Shown here in pieces: positions 24,499 through 35,640 of a stretch of 64,000 bases of DNA. Source of the DNA: Lunularia cruciata (Eukaryota > Streptophyta > Marchantiopsida > Lunulariales > Lunulariaceae); the NCBI GenBank assembly GCA_948567375.1, contig OX419756.1:51970333-52034332 (forward strand). Direction: 5' to 3'. The position numbers and the translations under genes were made by a program. A model generated the notes under the pieces. That model did not search any database. It was not told the origin of the DNA and saw nothing but the letters and a program-made list of their open reading frames with translations. Numbering within the stretch: the stretch's first letter is position 1; each line of letters begins with the position of its first letter.

Positions 24499-25279
24499 TA
24501 TTCCACACTAGTTGGTGACATCCTCATCACTATGGAATCTTTGAACTCCTATATGATCATTTGTGCTTTGTGGAGATGAGAAAGAGGCTTCCATGTAGCA
24601 TTTTGAAACTCTAGAGGATCTTACATACATTGTGTTTTGGTGGTCACATTGGATGTCACAACTTGCAAGTATATGATAAACTTTGTATTCTTCATGATTG
24701 TTGATAAGGATAGGAGGAAGTGGGAATTGGACATGACTGAGAAAGGAATATGGGTTAGAAACAAAAGCTTTTAACTTCAAAACATGGAAGATAAGATCAA
24801 TCTACATATGATGAGGAAGTGCAAGTTTGTAAGCAATAAGATAAATGATATGAGTAATATCAGTTGGATCTATCCAATTGGGAGCAATTGTATGAACGTG
24901 GAAGTAAAGTAGGAGAGGAAGCTTATTGGAGGAAGTTATGATCTTATTGCCTAGTAAAATGGTGAGATCATGATAATACTTGTTAGCATATTACTCTTGC
25001 CAATTTTGAGCAATGAGAAGATGAGACTTGGCTTAGTGTAAGGATTTAGATATCATAGAAAAAAAGATAGAAGTATGAGGAAAGTGAGATGGTGATAGAG
25101 CAAGAAATAAATTTGGAACAAGTGGATCTTACCCATAATTAAGGAAGAATAAAGAATCTAGTGCTTGCCTTCTTGGAATTATTGTATGCAATTTCAGCGA
25201 CTATAAGACAAATACCCTAGTCGGTGTGGTAAAAGTTGAAAAAGGTATGAACCATAGCTTCTAAGGTGCAATTGGCATG
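24086..25279 (-). mobile_element. Ty3/gypsy chromovirus B, left part (3' LTR, chromodomain and integrase remnants)
   Basis: An old relative of the A family, minus orientation. Its 3' LTR lies at about 24086-24498 and shares the layout of the A LTR (aagcttc repeats, tttactaac end). It is followed by the same 'ctagttggtgac' junction, a decayed chromodomain stretch (24508-24780) and integrase-related sequence. It is cut at 25275-25279 by insertion of element A and resumes at 30871. It is much more decayed than A, with many breaks. Confidence 0.75.
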
Positions 25280-25692
25280 TGCAAAAGACCAAGACTGAGG
25301 AGAGAAATAGGAGAATGGAAACTCACTTTGGGACATTTGAATGAGGGAAAACTCCGAATGCCTAGCATGAGCTTTGGCTTTGGTATTTATAGGTAGCATA
25401 CAAGGCCCTTGAGAAGCTTCCTTGAGCCGCTTTCTTAGAGTGCAAGCCAAGTTAAGTAGGAAGCTTCTCAAGAAGCTTCCTTCTAGGAGCCGCCTACTTG
25501 GCATGCAAGCTAAGCTAGTTAAAAGCTTCTAGAGGCTTCCTTCTAGAAACTACCTGCTTGGAGTGCAAGTTAACTAGTCAGGAAGCTTCCCAAGAAGCTT
25601 TCTAAATGTTTTTGGAATATTCAAGGCTAATTTGGCTTATTCTCTACTTAGTTAGCCTTACTAACTATGTTGCTAAACTCCATACTCTTACA
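25280..25692 (-). repeat. 3' LTR of chromovirus A
   Basis: 413 bp, TG...CA ends. On the minus strand it reads U3, then a TATA box (CTATAAATA, 25384-25392), then R/U5. U3 holds four exact GAAGCTTC palindromes. Confidence 0.92.
25384..25392 (-). promoter_or_regulatory. LTR TATA box (element A, 3' LTR)
   Basis: CTATAAATA on the minus strand, downstream of the GAAGCTTC-rich U3. The same box is seen at 30562-30570 (5' LTR of A) and 56549-56557 (5' LTR of C). Confidence 0.7.
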
Positions 25693-26160
25693 TATTCCCC
25701 CACCGCTAGTTGGTGATGTCCTCATTGCTATTGAAGCTTGAAACTCTTGGATGGCCGTTTTTGCATTTTGGAGGTGAGAAAGAGGTTCCCATGTGGCATC
25801 ATGAAGGGGATACCCTTTCCAAAGGACCTTGTACTCCGTATGTTGGCGGCGTCCTTGTTGGATGTGGCGACGTGCAAGGATACGATCAACTTTGAACTCC
25901 TCATGATCATTGATAGGGATAGGGAGAGGAGGAGGTTGGACTCGAGAGGAGAAAGAAGAGGGGTTAGGAACAAATTGGGAAACATGAAAGACAGGATGGA
26001 TGCACATATGACAAGGCAAGGCAAGTTGATAAGCAACAAGAGAGACAATTTGGGTGACATCAAAAGGTCCTATCCAATGAGGGGCAAGTTTACGAACTTG
26101 GGTATCAAGTGGGAGGGGTAGATTACTAGAGGACATCATAACTTTATCACCGACTTCCAA
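25648..26160 (-). other. Element A: integrase C-terminal GPY/F region plus chromodomain
   Basis: Minus-strand frame of 170 codons. A WIGPFDVTQI block matches the GPY/F module of integrase. It is followed by a chromodomain (FKVDRILARR, then YKVLWKGYPLHDATWEP) with its aromatic and Trp-Glu-Pro signature. In chromoviruses this domain steers integration toward marked chromatin. The frame runs on into the LTR. Part of a fossil element. Confidence 0.85.
25693..25705 (-). other. Polypurine tract of element A
   Basis: The minus strand reads CGGTGGGGGAATA directly before the 3' LTR, as expected for plus-strand priming. The same tract occurs in element C at 52030-52042. Confidence 0.75.
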
Positions 26161-26294
26161 GGTGAGATCATGACAATGGGGGTCTGCATATTGTTTTTGA
26201 TGATTCTAAGCTACAAGGAGGTGAGATTTGGCTTGTTAGGGAGATCCAGATATGGTGGTCAAGAAGGTTGAAGTATGAGGAGCAAGAAAAGAAT

Positions 26295-27099
26295 CTAGGA
26301 CAAGTGGATCTTGGCCAAAATTGAGAAAGAAAGGAGAGAATCCGGTGCTTGCCTGTTTAGAATTGTTGTATGCAAACTCCGCAATTGCAAGACATTCATC
26401 CCAATTGGTATGGTGAATGTTGATGAAGGCTCAAAGCATATCTTCCAAGGTGCAATTTTCACATTCAGTTTGTCCATCTGTTTGAGGATGATAGGCTGTG
26501 GACAAAGCAAGCTTGGTGCCAAGTATTTGGAAGAGGGCTTGCCAAAACTTTCCGGTGAAGCGAGGATCACAGTTGGAGATGAGTACACGTAGCATCCCAT
26601 GATGTTTGAATACATTATTGAAGTATAGTTGCACCAAGGTTGGAGCATCCATAGTATCAACCGTTGGTGCCAAATGGATTTGCTTACTATGCTTATCCAC
26701 AAACACCACAATTGCTATATGACCTTGTTGTGTCTTGGTCAAGAAGGTGATGAGATCTAAGCTCAAATGTTCCCAATGAGTAGTTGGAATGGGAAGTGGT
26801 TGAAGGAGTCCACTCAGCTTTTGGTTACTGGCCTTGTTGCATTGACAACTCTCACATGATCGGACAAACTCCCAAACTTGTGTCATGTTGGGCCACCACC
26901 ATTGGCATTGGAGGGTATCCAAGGTCTTGTCCACCCCCATGTGACAAGCTATTGGTAAATCATGGGCTTCCTGAAGGCCCACAAGTTGGAGATCACCTTT
27001 GGCTGGAACATAGATCCAATCCGCATGGAATAGAACACCTTCCTTGAAGGAGAAGGTGTTGTACTCCTTGTCGCATGTTGTTAAACAACCATGTACCAA
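26295..27099 (-). other. Element A: integrase (zinc-binding and DDE core)
   Basis: The HHCC zinc module is visible (HMGVDKTL, then CESCQCNK), followed by the catalytic core with LSLDLIT, the VLISNCDPRFTG block and AYHPQTDGQTE. This arrangement is diagnostic of Ty3/gypsy integrase. Fossil. Confidence 0.88.
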
Positions 27100-27979
27100 T
27101 TAGAAGAAGAGATCTTGTTGTAGAGCTGACCAAAACTCGTTATGGACCTTGGGGTCAATTGCCACCATCGTAATTGCTGGCGTGATAAGAGGAAGAGACT
27201 TCAAATCAAGTCGTTATGATAGAGCATCAAGGATGACATGGAACCAACTTGGTTTGTGCTCAAGTTTGATGTCAAAAAATTGGAGTTGCTCTTCCCATCA
27301 ATGATGTTGACTCTTCATGTGTTCCAAGTGTAAGTTCTGCAACAATGGCTTGTGATCAGTTTGCATGACCACTTTTTTCCCCAAGAAGTAATGTCTCCAT
27401 ACCTTGGTGGCATATTCCATTGCAAGTTGTTCATGATCTTAAGCAGAGTAATTTCTTTTAGCTATATTTTGTTAGTGAGTCATAAAGGCAATAGGATGTA
27501 GTCTATCTGGGAATTCATGTTGCAATGGAGCTCCAATTGCAAAGTTAGAAGCATCAAAATCAACCACACAAGGTAGTTGAGGATCATATGGTTCAAGAAT
27601 GGGTCTTGAAGACACCATATGCTTCAACTTCTGGAAAACTTCTTCATGCTTGGTTGTCCACTAGAAACTCAAGTTCTTTCCTAAGAGGTCAATCAATAGT
27701 GCATCCACATGAGCATAATAGTGGATGAACCATCGGTAAAAATTGGCCAATCCATTGAATGCACGTACTTTTGTAGCATCCTTTGGGGTAAGCCAATCAG
27801 TAATGGCCTTGATCTTCTCTTCTTCCATCTTGATCCCCTCTGATTAGATCTTATGACCCAAGAAGATAACCTCCTTTTGCCAAAAAGCACACTTTAACTT
27901 CTTGCAGTAAAATTTCCATTGTTGTAGTCGTCTTAGGACTTCTCGCACATGATTCATGTGTTCTGCCTCTGTCTTGCTA

Positions 27980-28560
27980 TAGATTAAGATATCATCCAAG
28001 AACACCACTACGGACCAATCCAATATTCACTCCAATACCTGATGCATTTGATCCATGAAGACTGATGGAGCATTAGTGAGTCCAAAAGGTAGAACTCTCT
28101 ACTCAAAATGCCCATACCTTGTGCAAAAGGCTGTCTTTTGCACATCCTTTCTTTCAATAGGAATTTGCCAATAGCCGCTATGAAGATCCAACTTGGAAAA
28201 GTAGCGTGCTCCACTTAGTTGATCAAGTTGGTCATTGATCCGAGGCAAGGGATATGCATTCTTCATGGTTTGCTTATTGAGCCCACGGTAATCAATATTG
28301 AAACAAAGTCGTCCATCCTTCTTTGGAACAATTAGTACCGGTGCTCTCCAAGGAGAGGTACTATGTTGTATGAAATCCTTCTCCAACAACTCTGTAAGTG
28401 TTGTTCGCAACTCCTCCAACTCCTTTGGTGAGAGCCGATAGATTGGTCTACTCATTAGAGTACTCCCTAGCAATAACTCAATCTTGAAGGGCATACCTCG
28501 ATCGGAGAGTAATCTCTTTGGCAGATAATCCGGAAACACGTCCGCAAACTCCTAAACTAT
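27980..28560 (-). other. Element A: reverse transcriptase
   Basis: The fingers/palm read [29 protein letters not shown] and [13 protein letters not shown]. The catalytic FLDD box lies near 27990-28005. RNase H homology continues leftward to about 27400. Ty3/gypsy type. Confidence 0.88.
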
Positions 28561-28758
28561 CAAATCAACCATTGCTTGATGGGGCCCTTGGCCCTCCTCA
28601 GATTGTTCTTGTGCAATTGGCTTGATCCACACCAAAAATACAGACTTATCTTCCTCCAAACCTTGCTCTATGGCTACTTTACTAACAAACTTCCCTTCTA
28701 GGAACTCATCTCTCTTCCAAGCTTGCTCCATGGTTGCCTTCCTGGAAAACTTCCCATC

Positions 28759-29190
28759 TTAGGACTCATCTCCCTTCCAAATTTGCTCTATAGCCACCTT
28801 CTTTACAAACTTCCCATCTTGGAACTGACCATTCTTAGGTGTCTTACTCAGAGGTGCCAGACAACCCAATCTGAATTTCCTACCTTGGTGTTGTACTTGA
28901 ATTTGTCGTCGGGTCCAATCAAATTGAACCTTATGACATTCAAGCCAAGGTAGGCCCAAAATGATATCATAGTGTAGAGGTGCTACTACAAACCTCATAC
29001 ACTCAAAATACTCCTTCCCAATCTTGAAGGTAACAAGATGTGAGGTGCGGAATGGAGAACCCTTTCTACCATCTACCATCATCAAACTACTTCCAAACAT
29101 TGGTTTGATAGGAATACCCAATTCCTTTACTACTTGCATAAACATGCAATTCTTTGAACTTCCAGAATCAACAAAATCTTGCAACCTCAA
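28759..29190 (-). other. Element A: retropepsin-like protease
   Basis: FVDSGSSKNCM near the start of this stretch is an aspartic protease active-site block. The expected downstream ILGLPWLE motif is present. Confidence 0.82.
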
Positions 29191-29531
29191 TTAGATACCT
29201 TGCAAGTGAAGCAAAATTGCATAAGTCGAGCCTTCAATCCCATTGGAACTAATCAAGCTCCTAGTAGGCGGCTTGAAATCTCCTATTGGGATTCTTGTTT
29301 TCCTTGATCATTCTATTCCACAATCTTCATCTAGGCAACTTGTCGAGGTCGCCTATTCCTAAGTGGACATTCAACAATGCAATGTTCCACTTGGCGACAA
29401 TAAAAACAAGCTCCATTTTGTTGCAATCTTTCTCTACCCGCTATACCAAATGGTCTCCATTAGATAGCATCAATCTCCATTGGTGCTAGTTTTTCCACCC
29501 GTGCATAGTGTATTGGTAGGCCTTGTGTAGG

Positions 29532-30190
29532 TCAATGGCAAGACCAAGTTGTTGCAACCAAGGAATCAAAGCACTTAGCCAATTGCATGGCTTCTTCTAC
29601 ATTTTGTGGTTCCCGCATGGTCACTTCCAATTTGGTTTGTGACTTCAATCCCCACACAAATTGATCCAAAACTTCACCTTCTTGTATATCTTGAATCTGC
29701 ATGATGATGTTCTGAAATTGTGTGATGTAGCTCCTTACTAAGCCAACTTGCTTCAACTTTGCTAAATTGTCACCCGCATCGCATTGACATTTATAGTTTG
29801 AAAGTGACCCAATATTGCATCCTTGAACTTTACCCATGTCAAAATTGGTGCAACAATCTATCATTCAGCTTGCTCCACTCAAAATTGCCACCAAAGTTTT
29901 GCCACACCATCTAATTGGCTAGAGGCCAAGAGAATCTGTTTCCGTTCATCTTGAAGATTGGTGGCTTCAAAGTAATGTTCATAGTCAAAAATAAAATTCT
30001 CCACTGTGCCCGAAAGATTCTTGCCTTCAAACACCTTGGGTTTTACAAATCAAATGCAATCTTCTCCATCTCAAATTGGCGCTCTCTCTATATATTTTCA
30101 TTGTTGCTGATCTAATTTATCCAGCAATTGAGTCAGGTGCTCAATTTGTTATTGCATTGCAAGGATGACGTTTGATATTGCCGCCATAGC
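29532..30190 (-). other. Element A: gag region
   Basis: Minus-strand sequence homologous to the better preserved gag of element C (55793-56173). The capsid-like stretch around 29570-29770 includes a LVRSYITQFQNI block. Fossil. Confidence 0.75.
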
Positions 30191-30445
30191 TACTACTCTA
30201 TCTCACTACTACCACTTTATCTAATTGATTAACACATAGATGCAACACGTCCACCATTCTCCATATGTTACAACCGGAAGTATCAAGGGTTCTTCAAACA
30301 TGATGATCATATGTAGAAAATCCTACCCAAAGCACAAGGTGATGAATTGTATGAAATGATGCTTGGGTAATATTTGGACATGAAAATCCCAATGGTTTGG
30401 CGGAAGTGGATTTGGTGGTCCATAAATTCCATCCATCTCATTCCT

Positions 30446-30457
30446 ACTCTGATACCA
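30446..30457 (-). other. Primer binding site of element A (initiator tRNA-Met)
   Basis: The minus strand reads TGGTATCAGAGT one base after the 5' LTR, matching the 3' end complement of plant initiator tRNA-Met. Element C has TGGTATTAGAGC at 56432-56443. Confidence 0.85.
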
Positions 30458-30458
30458 A

Positions 30459-30870
30459 TGTAAAAGACCAAGACCAAGGAGAGAAATAGGAGAATGGAAA
30501 CTCACATTGGGACACTTGAATGAGGGAAACTCTGAATGCCTAGCATGAGCTTTGGCTTTGGTATTTATAGGTAGCATACAAGGCCCTTGAGAAGCTTCCT
30601 TGAGCCGCTTTCTTAGAGTGCAAGCCAAGTTAACTAGGAAGCTTCTCAAGAAGCTTCCTTCTAGGAGCCGTCTACTTGGCGTGCAAGCTAAGCTAGTTAG
30701 AAGCTTCTAGAGGCTTCCATCTAGAAGCTACCTACTTGGCATGCAACTTAACTAGTTAGGAAGCTTCCCAAGAATCTTCCTAGATGTTTTTGGAATATTC
30801 TAGGCTAATTTGGCTTATTCTCTACTTAGTTAGCCTTGCTAAATACGTTGCTAAACTCCATACTGTTACA
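30459..30870 (-). repeat. 5' LTR of chromovirus A
   Basis: 412 bp, TG...CA ends, about 94% identical to the 25280-25692 copy by eye. The TATA box is at 30562-30570. Confidence 0.92.
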
Positions 30871-32190
30871 ACATGTTTGGCTTGTCTATTAGTTTGAGGA
30901 TAGGTTGTAAAAAAAGCATGCTTGGGTGCCAAGTAGCTTGAAGAACACTTGCTAAATTCTTTTGAATCAAGGATCACAGTTGGAGATGAGAACCCTTGGC
31001 ATCCATGGTGCTTGAAGATAATGTTAAAGTAAATTTGGGCTAGATTTGGAGCAATCAAAATATCCATAGTGGATGCAAAGTGTATCTACTTGCTTTGTTT
31101 ATCAACAAACACCACAATAACTATATGGCCTTGATCCATCTTGGGCAAGGATGTGATGAAGTCAAGACTTACATGTTCCCATAAAATAGATAAAATAAGG
31201 AGTGTTTGAAATAATCCATTTGGGTTTTGGTTGTTGATCTTGTTGCATTGGTACCTCTCACAAGATCAAACAAGCTCTTAAACCTCCTATGCTATGTTTG
31301 GCTACCACCATTTATATTAGAAGGTACTCAAGGTTATGTCCACACCCATGTGACCAGTGATTGGTAAGTCATGGGCCTCTTAAAGCCGCACAAGTTGTAG
31401 ATCATCCATATCTAGCACATAGATCCGGTCTCATACAATAGAAGGTACTCCTTGAAAGAAAATTTGTTTATTCATTGTTATATGTTGCAAGATGACTTTG
31501 CACTAGTTGAAATAAGAAGACCTATTGTAAATTAGTCCTAAACTTGATTTGGACATTTGAATCAATTGACACTGTAGTAATGATTGATGATATGAAAGAT
31601 TCAGGAAGTGTCTTGAAATCAAGTTGTTGTAAAAAGGTATCAAGAATGACTTGAAAATTTCTTGGTGTGTACTCAAGCTTGATGTCAAATATTTGTAGAT
31701 GCTACCTTCATCAATGATGTCAAATCTTTAGGTTCTCCAAATGTAAGGTTTGCAACAAGGGTTTGTGATTGGTCCATATGATCATTTGTTTCTCCAAAAG
31801 ATACTATCTCCACACTTTTATTATGTGTACCATTTTGGTGTTTATAGCTTTCCAAGGCATAAGATTGTAAGCAAGAGAGGTTATGAAGGCCAAGAAGAGC
31901 CACAAAGGTGATAACACTTGCTAATATGAGGTAAGCCAATTTAGATAAGTTTTTGGTAGTTGTTTTGCAAAATCTTACCCTTCAAGATTGTGTGTAATAG
32001 TCCCCAGATTGGTGCCCTAGCCAATTGGTCCACACACACTTGTTATCCAAGTGATTGGTAGACTAATACATATACTAATGTAGCTTTTGTTAGGAGGAAA
32101 CATTTGATCCCATTCATGGTGATCTTGGTGGCATAGGAGTAGATAACCTCTCCTATTATATCAAATGCCAAATGATGGTAGAGTCAATTT
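30871..32190 (-). mobile_element. Ty3/gypsy chromovirus B, right part (integrase, RNase H remnants)
   Basis: Resumes the integrase homology cut by element A: the stretch from 30880 aligns with element A around 26460-26540. It then continues through integrase and RNase H-like sequence (for example 31685-31939) to about 32190, where similarity fades near the reverse transcriptase boundary. The upstream half and the 5' LTR of B are not recognisable in the window. Heavily broken. Confidence 0.7.
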
Positions 32191-32649
32191 GGTTTTGATT
32201 TGTGAGATGAAGAGTTATCATTTAGTTTCTTGCAATTGGACTCCCTTTATCCTTTGCTTCTTATTTTTACACCATGTTTCTATGAGGTACCTTGATATTT
32301 AGAGCATTGGTGTTGTAGTGTGTTCTTGATAGTGAGGCTGGAATGATGACCAATCAAAGTACCTATGTTTCTCTCCAATGAGATAGAAAGTGATAGCCTA
32401 TAGATCATGCGAGTGTGTGTTGTGATGGTAGGTTGTAAGTTGCCTTTTCCCCTAGTGTAATTGTCATAATTAAAGTTACATTAGTGGTAGTGTTTGGTTG
32501 TTGGTGGTACTTGGTGGTTATAATTGTAGTTTGGGGTACATCATCATGACAGAGTTCTTTAAAGATTTTAGAGGAGATTTCGCTACAATACATAATGGGT
32601 TTACATGGAATGGCACTAAATATCAATCCATATCTTAGGTCCTAATGAG
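32191..32649. other. Boundary zone between element B and the methyltransferase-bearing element
   Basis: I see no recognisable domain. It may hold the leader of the plus-strand element that follows or the decayed end of B. Confidence 0.3.
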
Positions 32650-33672
32650 AGAAGAGATTTATTTTGGAGGTTTGACATGGGAGCTAATTCAATTGAGATT
32701 GAACCTAGTATGTTTGCACCATTGTTGTGGAATATGGATAAGACTTATGGGGTCTCTAATGTCCCAAGCACAACTTCGGTACAATGGGTACCATTGGGTT
32801 AGATGACTTTATCCAAGAGTTTGATAGTTAGTATGATCTATAGTAAATGAAAAACCTAAACTTGTTCATACCTATCATGGCATGGAAGGAGTTGTTCCAG
32901 CACTTGGAGTGTCCACCAATGGATGAATATCATGAATTTAGATGAGCTCCCTAGGAAGAGATTGAATTATGGAGATAATATTGGTCTCCAAACTACATCT
33001 CCATTACTTTAGGCTTGGTTTCTTGGGATAGATTGGCAATATCCATGAGTTTTAGCTCTAGTAGCATTGATGTATCTAATGGAAGTGTGCTAGTTGGAGA
33101 TGGTGCTAATACATGTGGAGATACCATTACAAGAGGTGGTACAATATCAGGGTTTAACCACATGTAGAGTTCTTTTAGTGCTTGATGCGGAACTACCAAG
33201 GAATGCAAGTTGACAAGCTAAAGAGGTTGTAAGAGTTCTAATGAAAGATTGGAGAGAGTCTATGCAAGGGGTACGCTTGCATAAGATGGCTGATTCAATT
33301 TCACTCAAGGAGTTAGTGAGGCCCAAAAAATCTAGTTTTGGTATGAGATATTAGATAGAGAGTTGTAATGTGGAGTACATGATACTACATTGTTGAGATC
33401 TACATCACCAACTTTGGCGGTGGTCTTTGGTTTGGTTGAGCATATTAATCTCATCAACATGGTTGAGGAGAGAGTGGTAAGTTCTGGGTTTGGTAGAGAG
33501 ACCGCATCTAAAATTATTATTTTTTCCAAAGTGTAGCAAGTGCATGACACCTTGTTGGCTTTCAAGGGTAGAATAGACAACTGTGATCTTGTGGAATGAG
33601 TGGAAGGCCTAATGCACCTAGACCTTTATCCTCATTTTTGGTCAACAATAGCTAGTGGGTGGTGGTGTTGCT

Positions 33673-33711
33673 TGTTGGACTTGTGGTGGATCTCACCACA
33701 AAAAGGAGTGC
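33673..33711 (+). other. CCHC zinc knuckle of the methyltransferase-bearing element
   Basis: CX2CX3HX4C spacing, the short form common in plant Ty3/gypsy Gag proteins. It binds element RNA in the family. Confidence 0.7.
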
Positions 33712-34889
33712 ACTCAAGGTAGTGGGCATGATACCTTTGGAGGGCCACAACTACCTCAGAGACTATGTGACCACTATGATGACCTAATGCAAGTGTGGTA
33801 AGTGGTGAGTGCATGATAGACTAGATTCTAGTCAATCACTTGCTAATACATAGATTGAGTTTAGCACAATGTTTGGAATGGCTTAGTTGATTATGTAGTC
33901 CCTTTCTACTAACCAATGACCTGTTTACATTGGGAGTTGACCCAACTCTAGTGTTACAATTTGTTGCCACAATTTGTGAGAGTAAGGATGATGGTGTTCT
34001 TGCTTCTAAAGTAGAGGTGGTTGATAGTGGAGTTGACTTGGTTGAAGAGTATGGGATCTATTCAGCTACCAATGGCTTAGGCAAGGAGAAGTTGCTTGGT
34101 TGGAGGAGTTACCAGCTAGAATTGCATTTGAGCAAGCTCAATTTACACCTAGAGTTGTCATATTGAATAACCAAAGTGGAACTTTTTGTGAAGTGGGACC
34201 TCCAAGGAAGTTCTATACACCATAGAGGATCTTAATAGACTCTAGTGCACAACTTTTTATGTTGGGAAAGGTTATAATTGTTAGTCTTGGGCTACAAAAG
34301 ACCAATGCGGAGAGGTATCTATTTCAGATCAAAATATCTCTTGTAGGTGGTTCTACATAATATATCACATGTGGGGAGCTCATTGTTTCAAATTCAACTT
34401 GCACATTCAATTGATAGCTATGTGGTGAGAGCTCATTCCGTTGCAACAATAGTAGTGTCATATAATGTGCAAGTTGGTGGAGCAATGTTATACTCCATGC
34501 ATTTCAGAATTGACTATTAAGAGGAGACAACTTCCTATAGACCAAGTGGGTAGTAAGGTAAGGGACACCTATGTTACCTACTAGTGCATGTTAGTAGTGG
34601 TAGTCTTGGCTTCCTACCATCAAGACCATGATATCAATTTTAGCTTTTGGTGGTTCTATCACTCGGCATGATGATTTATTGGAGAGGAATGCTCATGCAA
34701 AGGATACCCCAATACTAGAGGATATCACTCAACCTTGGAGTACAAGTAGGGTTGTTTCTGTCCACCTTGGATGTTCCATTGTGGATCTTTGAAGAGGTAT
34801 TGTAGCAATATGCAGATCAATTATTGCAACATGCTAGAGTCTATTACCTTGTCACCTTTGGGTGCCACACTTGTTACTTGGCAATATCC

Positions 34890-35635
34890 AGTAGAGGGAG
34901 TATGTCTATTGGAGTTGTTTGGTGGGATCAACACTAGACTAATTGTGGTACTATAGATAAACATATGGGTACTTGTATGTGGAGAGAGTTGAAACTAGGC
35001 AAGTCTCTCTACATCATGTGGCGCACTTGGCCTATCAATATCTTACATTGTTACTAATGTCAACAATCAAGGGTTACCAAAAGATCCTACAAGCAAACAT
35101 TTCCTTATTGGAGGCATAGGATTTGGAGAGATATGGTCCCATTCATTTGGTGCTTTTTGGATGGCTATGTCAAGGACATACTCATGTTGGATGGTATCAT
35201 AGTCTATATTATGGTATGTTTTGGCAGATATTATTAATACTAGAATATCTCCAGGTTCATCAAGCCAACATTTTGGAGAATGTCCCTTAGATGGGTGATT
35301 CTTGCACGGGTGGTGGCAAGTATACATCATGTCCATTCTTGGATGGGACCTGCCATGTTGTGGGATGTAGCTAGAGTTGGATCAATGGCTCATTATCTTT
35401 GTGTTTGGTGGACAAACTACTTATCTAGAGAGGTTTTACAATGTGCATATGATGGGATTAAGAGGTAACCCACCTTACTATAAATGATATTTAGGATGTT
35501 GGGTGCTAGTCTTTGATAGTGGTAGTGGTTGATAGGTCATCTATGGTAATAATGAACCTTTTTGGGTAACCTAGAGATACTTTACCCACACTCATGAGTT
35601 TTCCAAGTTCCCATGCTTTTCTAGAGAGAGGTTTT
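34890..35635 (+). other. C5 cytosine-methyltransferase-like domain (fossil)
   Basis: Blocks in canonical order: LELFGGI at 34909-34929 (motif I, AdoMet binding), a degraded GW-CQGH block at 35159-35179 (motif IV, catalytic Cys loop), ILENVP at 35270-35287 (motif VI, ENV), GSMAHY...WTN at 35379-35417 (motif VIII-like), and LPTLMSFPSSHAF at about 35582-35620 (motif IX-like Pro-Thr block). Five independent blocks with sensible spacing make chance unlikely. In living relatives such a domain would transfer methyl groups to cytosine in DNA. Here it is broken and non-functional. Linkage to the protease upstream on the same strand argues that it belongs to the retroelement. Confidence 0.72.
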
Positions 35636-35640
35636 AGACT

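Larger units (their letters stand above)
25280..30870 (-). mobile_element. Ty3/gypsy chromovirus A, complete in outline, broken
   Basis: A full-length LTR retrotransposon on the minus strand, 5.6 kb, bounded by LTRs at 25280-25692 and 30459-30870. Flanking 5-bp repeats gcatg (25275-25279) and acatg (30871-30875) match at 4 of 5. The primer site is complementary to initiator tRNA-Met and a polypurine tract precedes the 3' LTR. Parts, in element order: gag (about 30190-29530), protease (about 29190-28760), reverse transcriptase (about 28540-27980), RNase H (about 27900-27400), integrase (about 27100-26295), then GPY/F and chromodomain (about 26160-25650). The chromodomain places it among chromoviruses. 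The two LTRs differ at about 25 of 412 sites by eye (near 6%), so it is a fossil of moderate age. The coding region is broken, on the order of ten or more breaks. Confidence 0.92.
32650..35640 (+). mobile_element. Degraded retroelement with gag, CCHC knuckle, protease and C5-methyltransferase-like domain
   Basis: Plus strand. Gag-like sequence (about 33400-33600, a MVEERV helix region) leads to a CX2CX3HX4C zinc knuckle (33673-33711, CWTCGG...KKEC). A retropepsin-like site follows (IDSSA, 34235-34249), then a region with the ordered blocks of a C5 cytosine-DNA methyltransferase. The element is heavily broken and its right side is cut at 35640 by a copia LTR. Its reverse transcriptase half is not found on this strand. 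Capture of cytosine methyltransferases by retroelements has been reported in some eukaryotes, which supports reading this as one element rather than a chance host gene fragment. The left edge is approximate. Confidence 0.68.

Noticed and set aside
25738-26121. 127-codon plus-strand frame inside element A
   Set aside because: It is antisense to the chromodomain and integrase tail of element A.
34771-35468. Methyltransferase-like blocks as part of a host DNA methyltransferase gene
   Set aside because: No chromodomain, BAH or UBA domains nearby, no exon-intron structure, and the same strand carries gag and protease motifs just upstream. A retroelement origin fits better.
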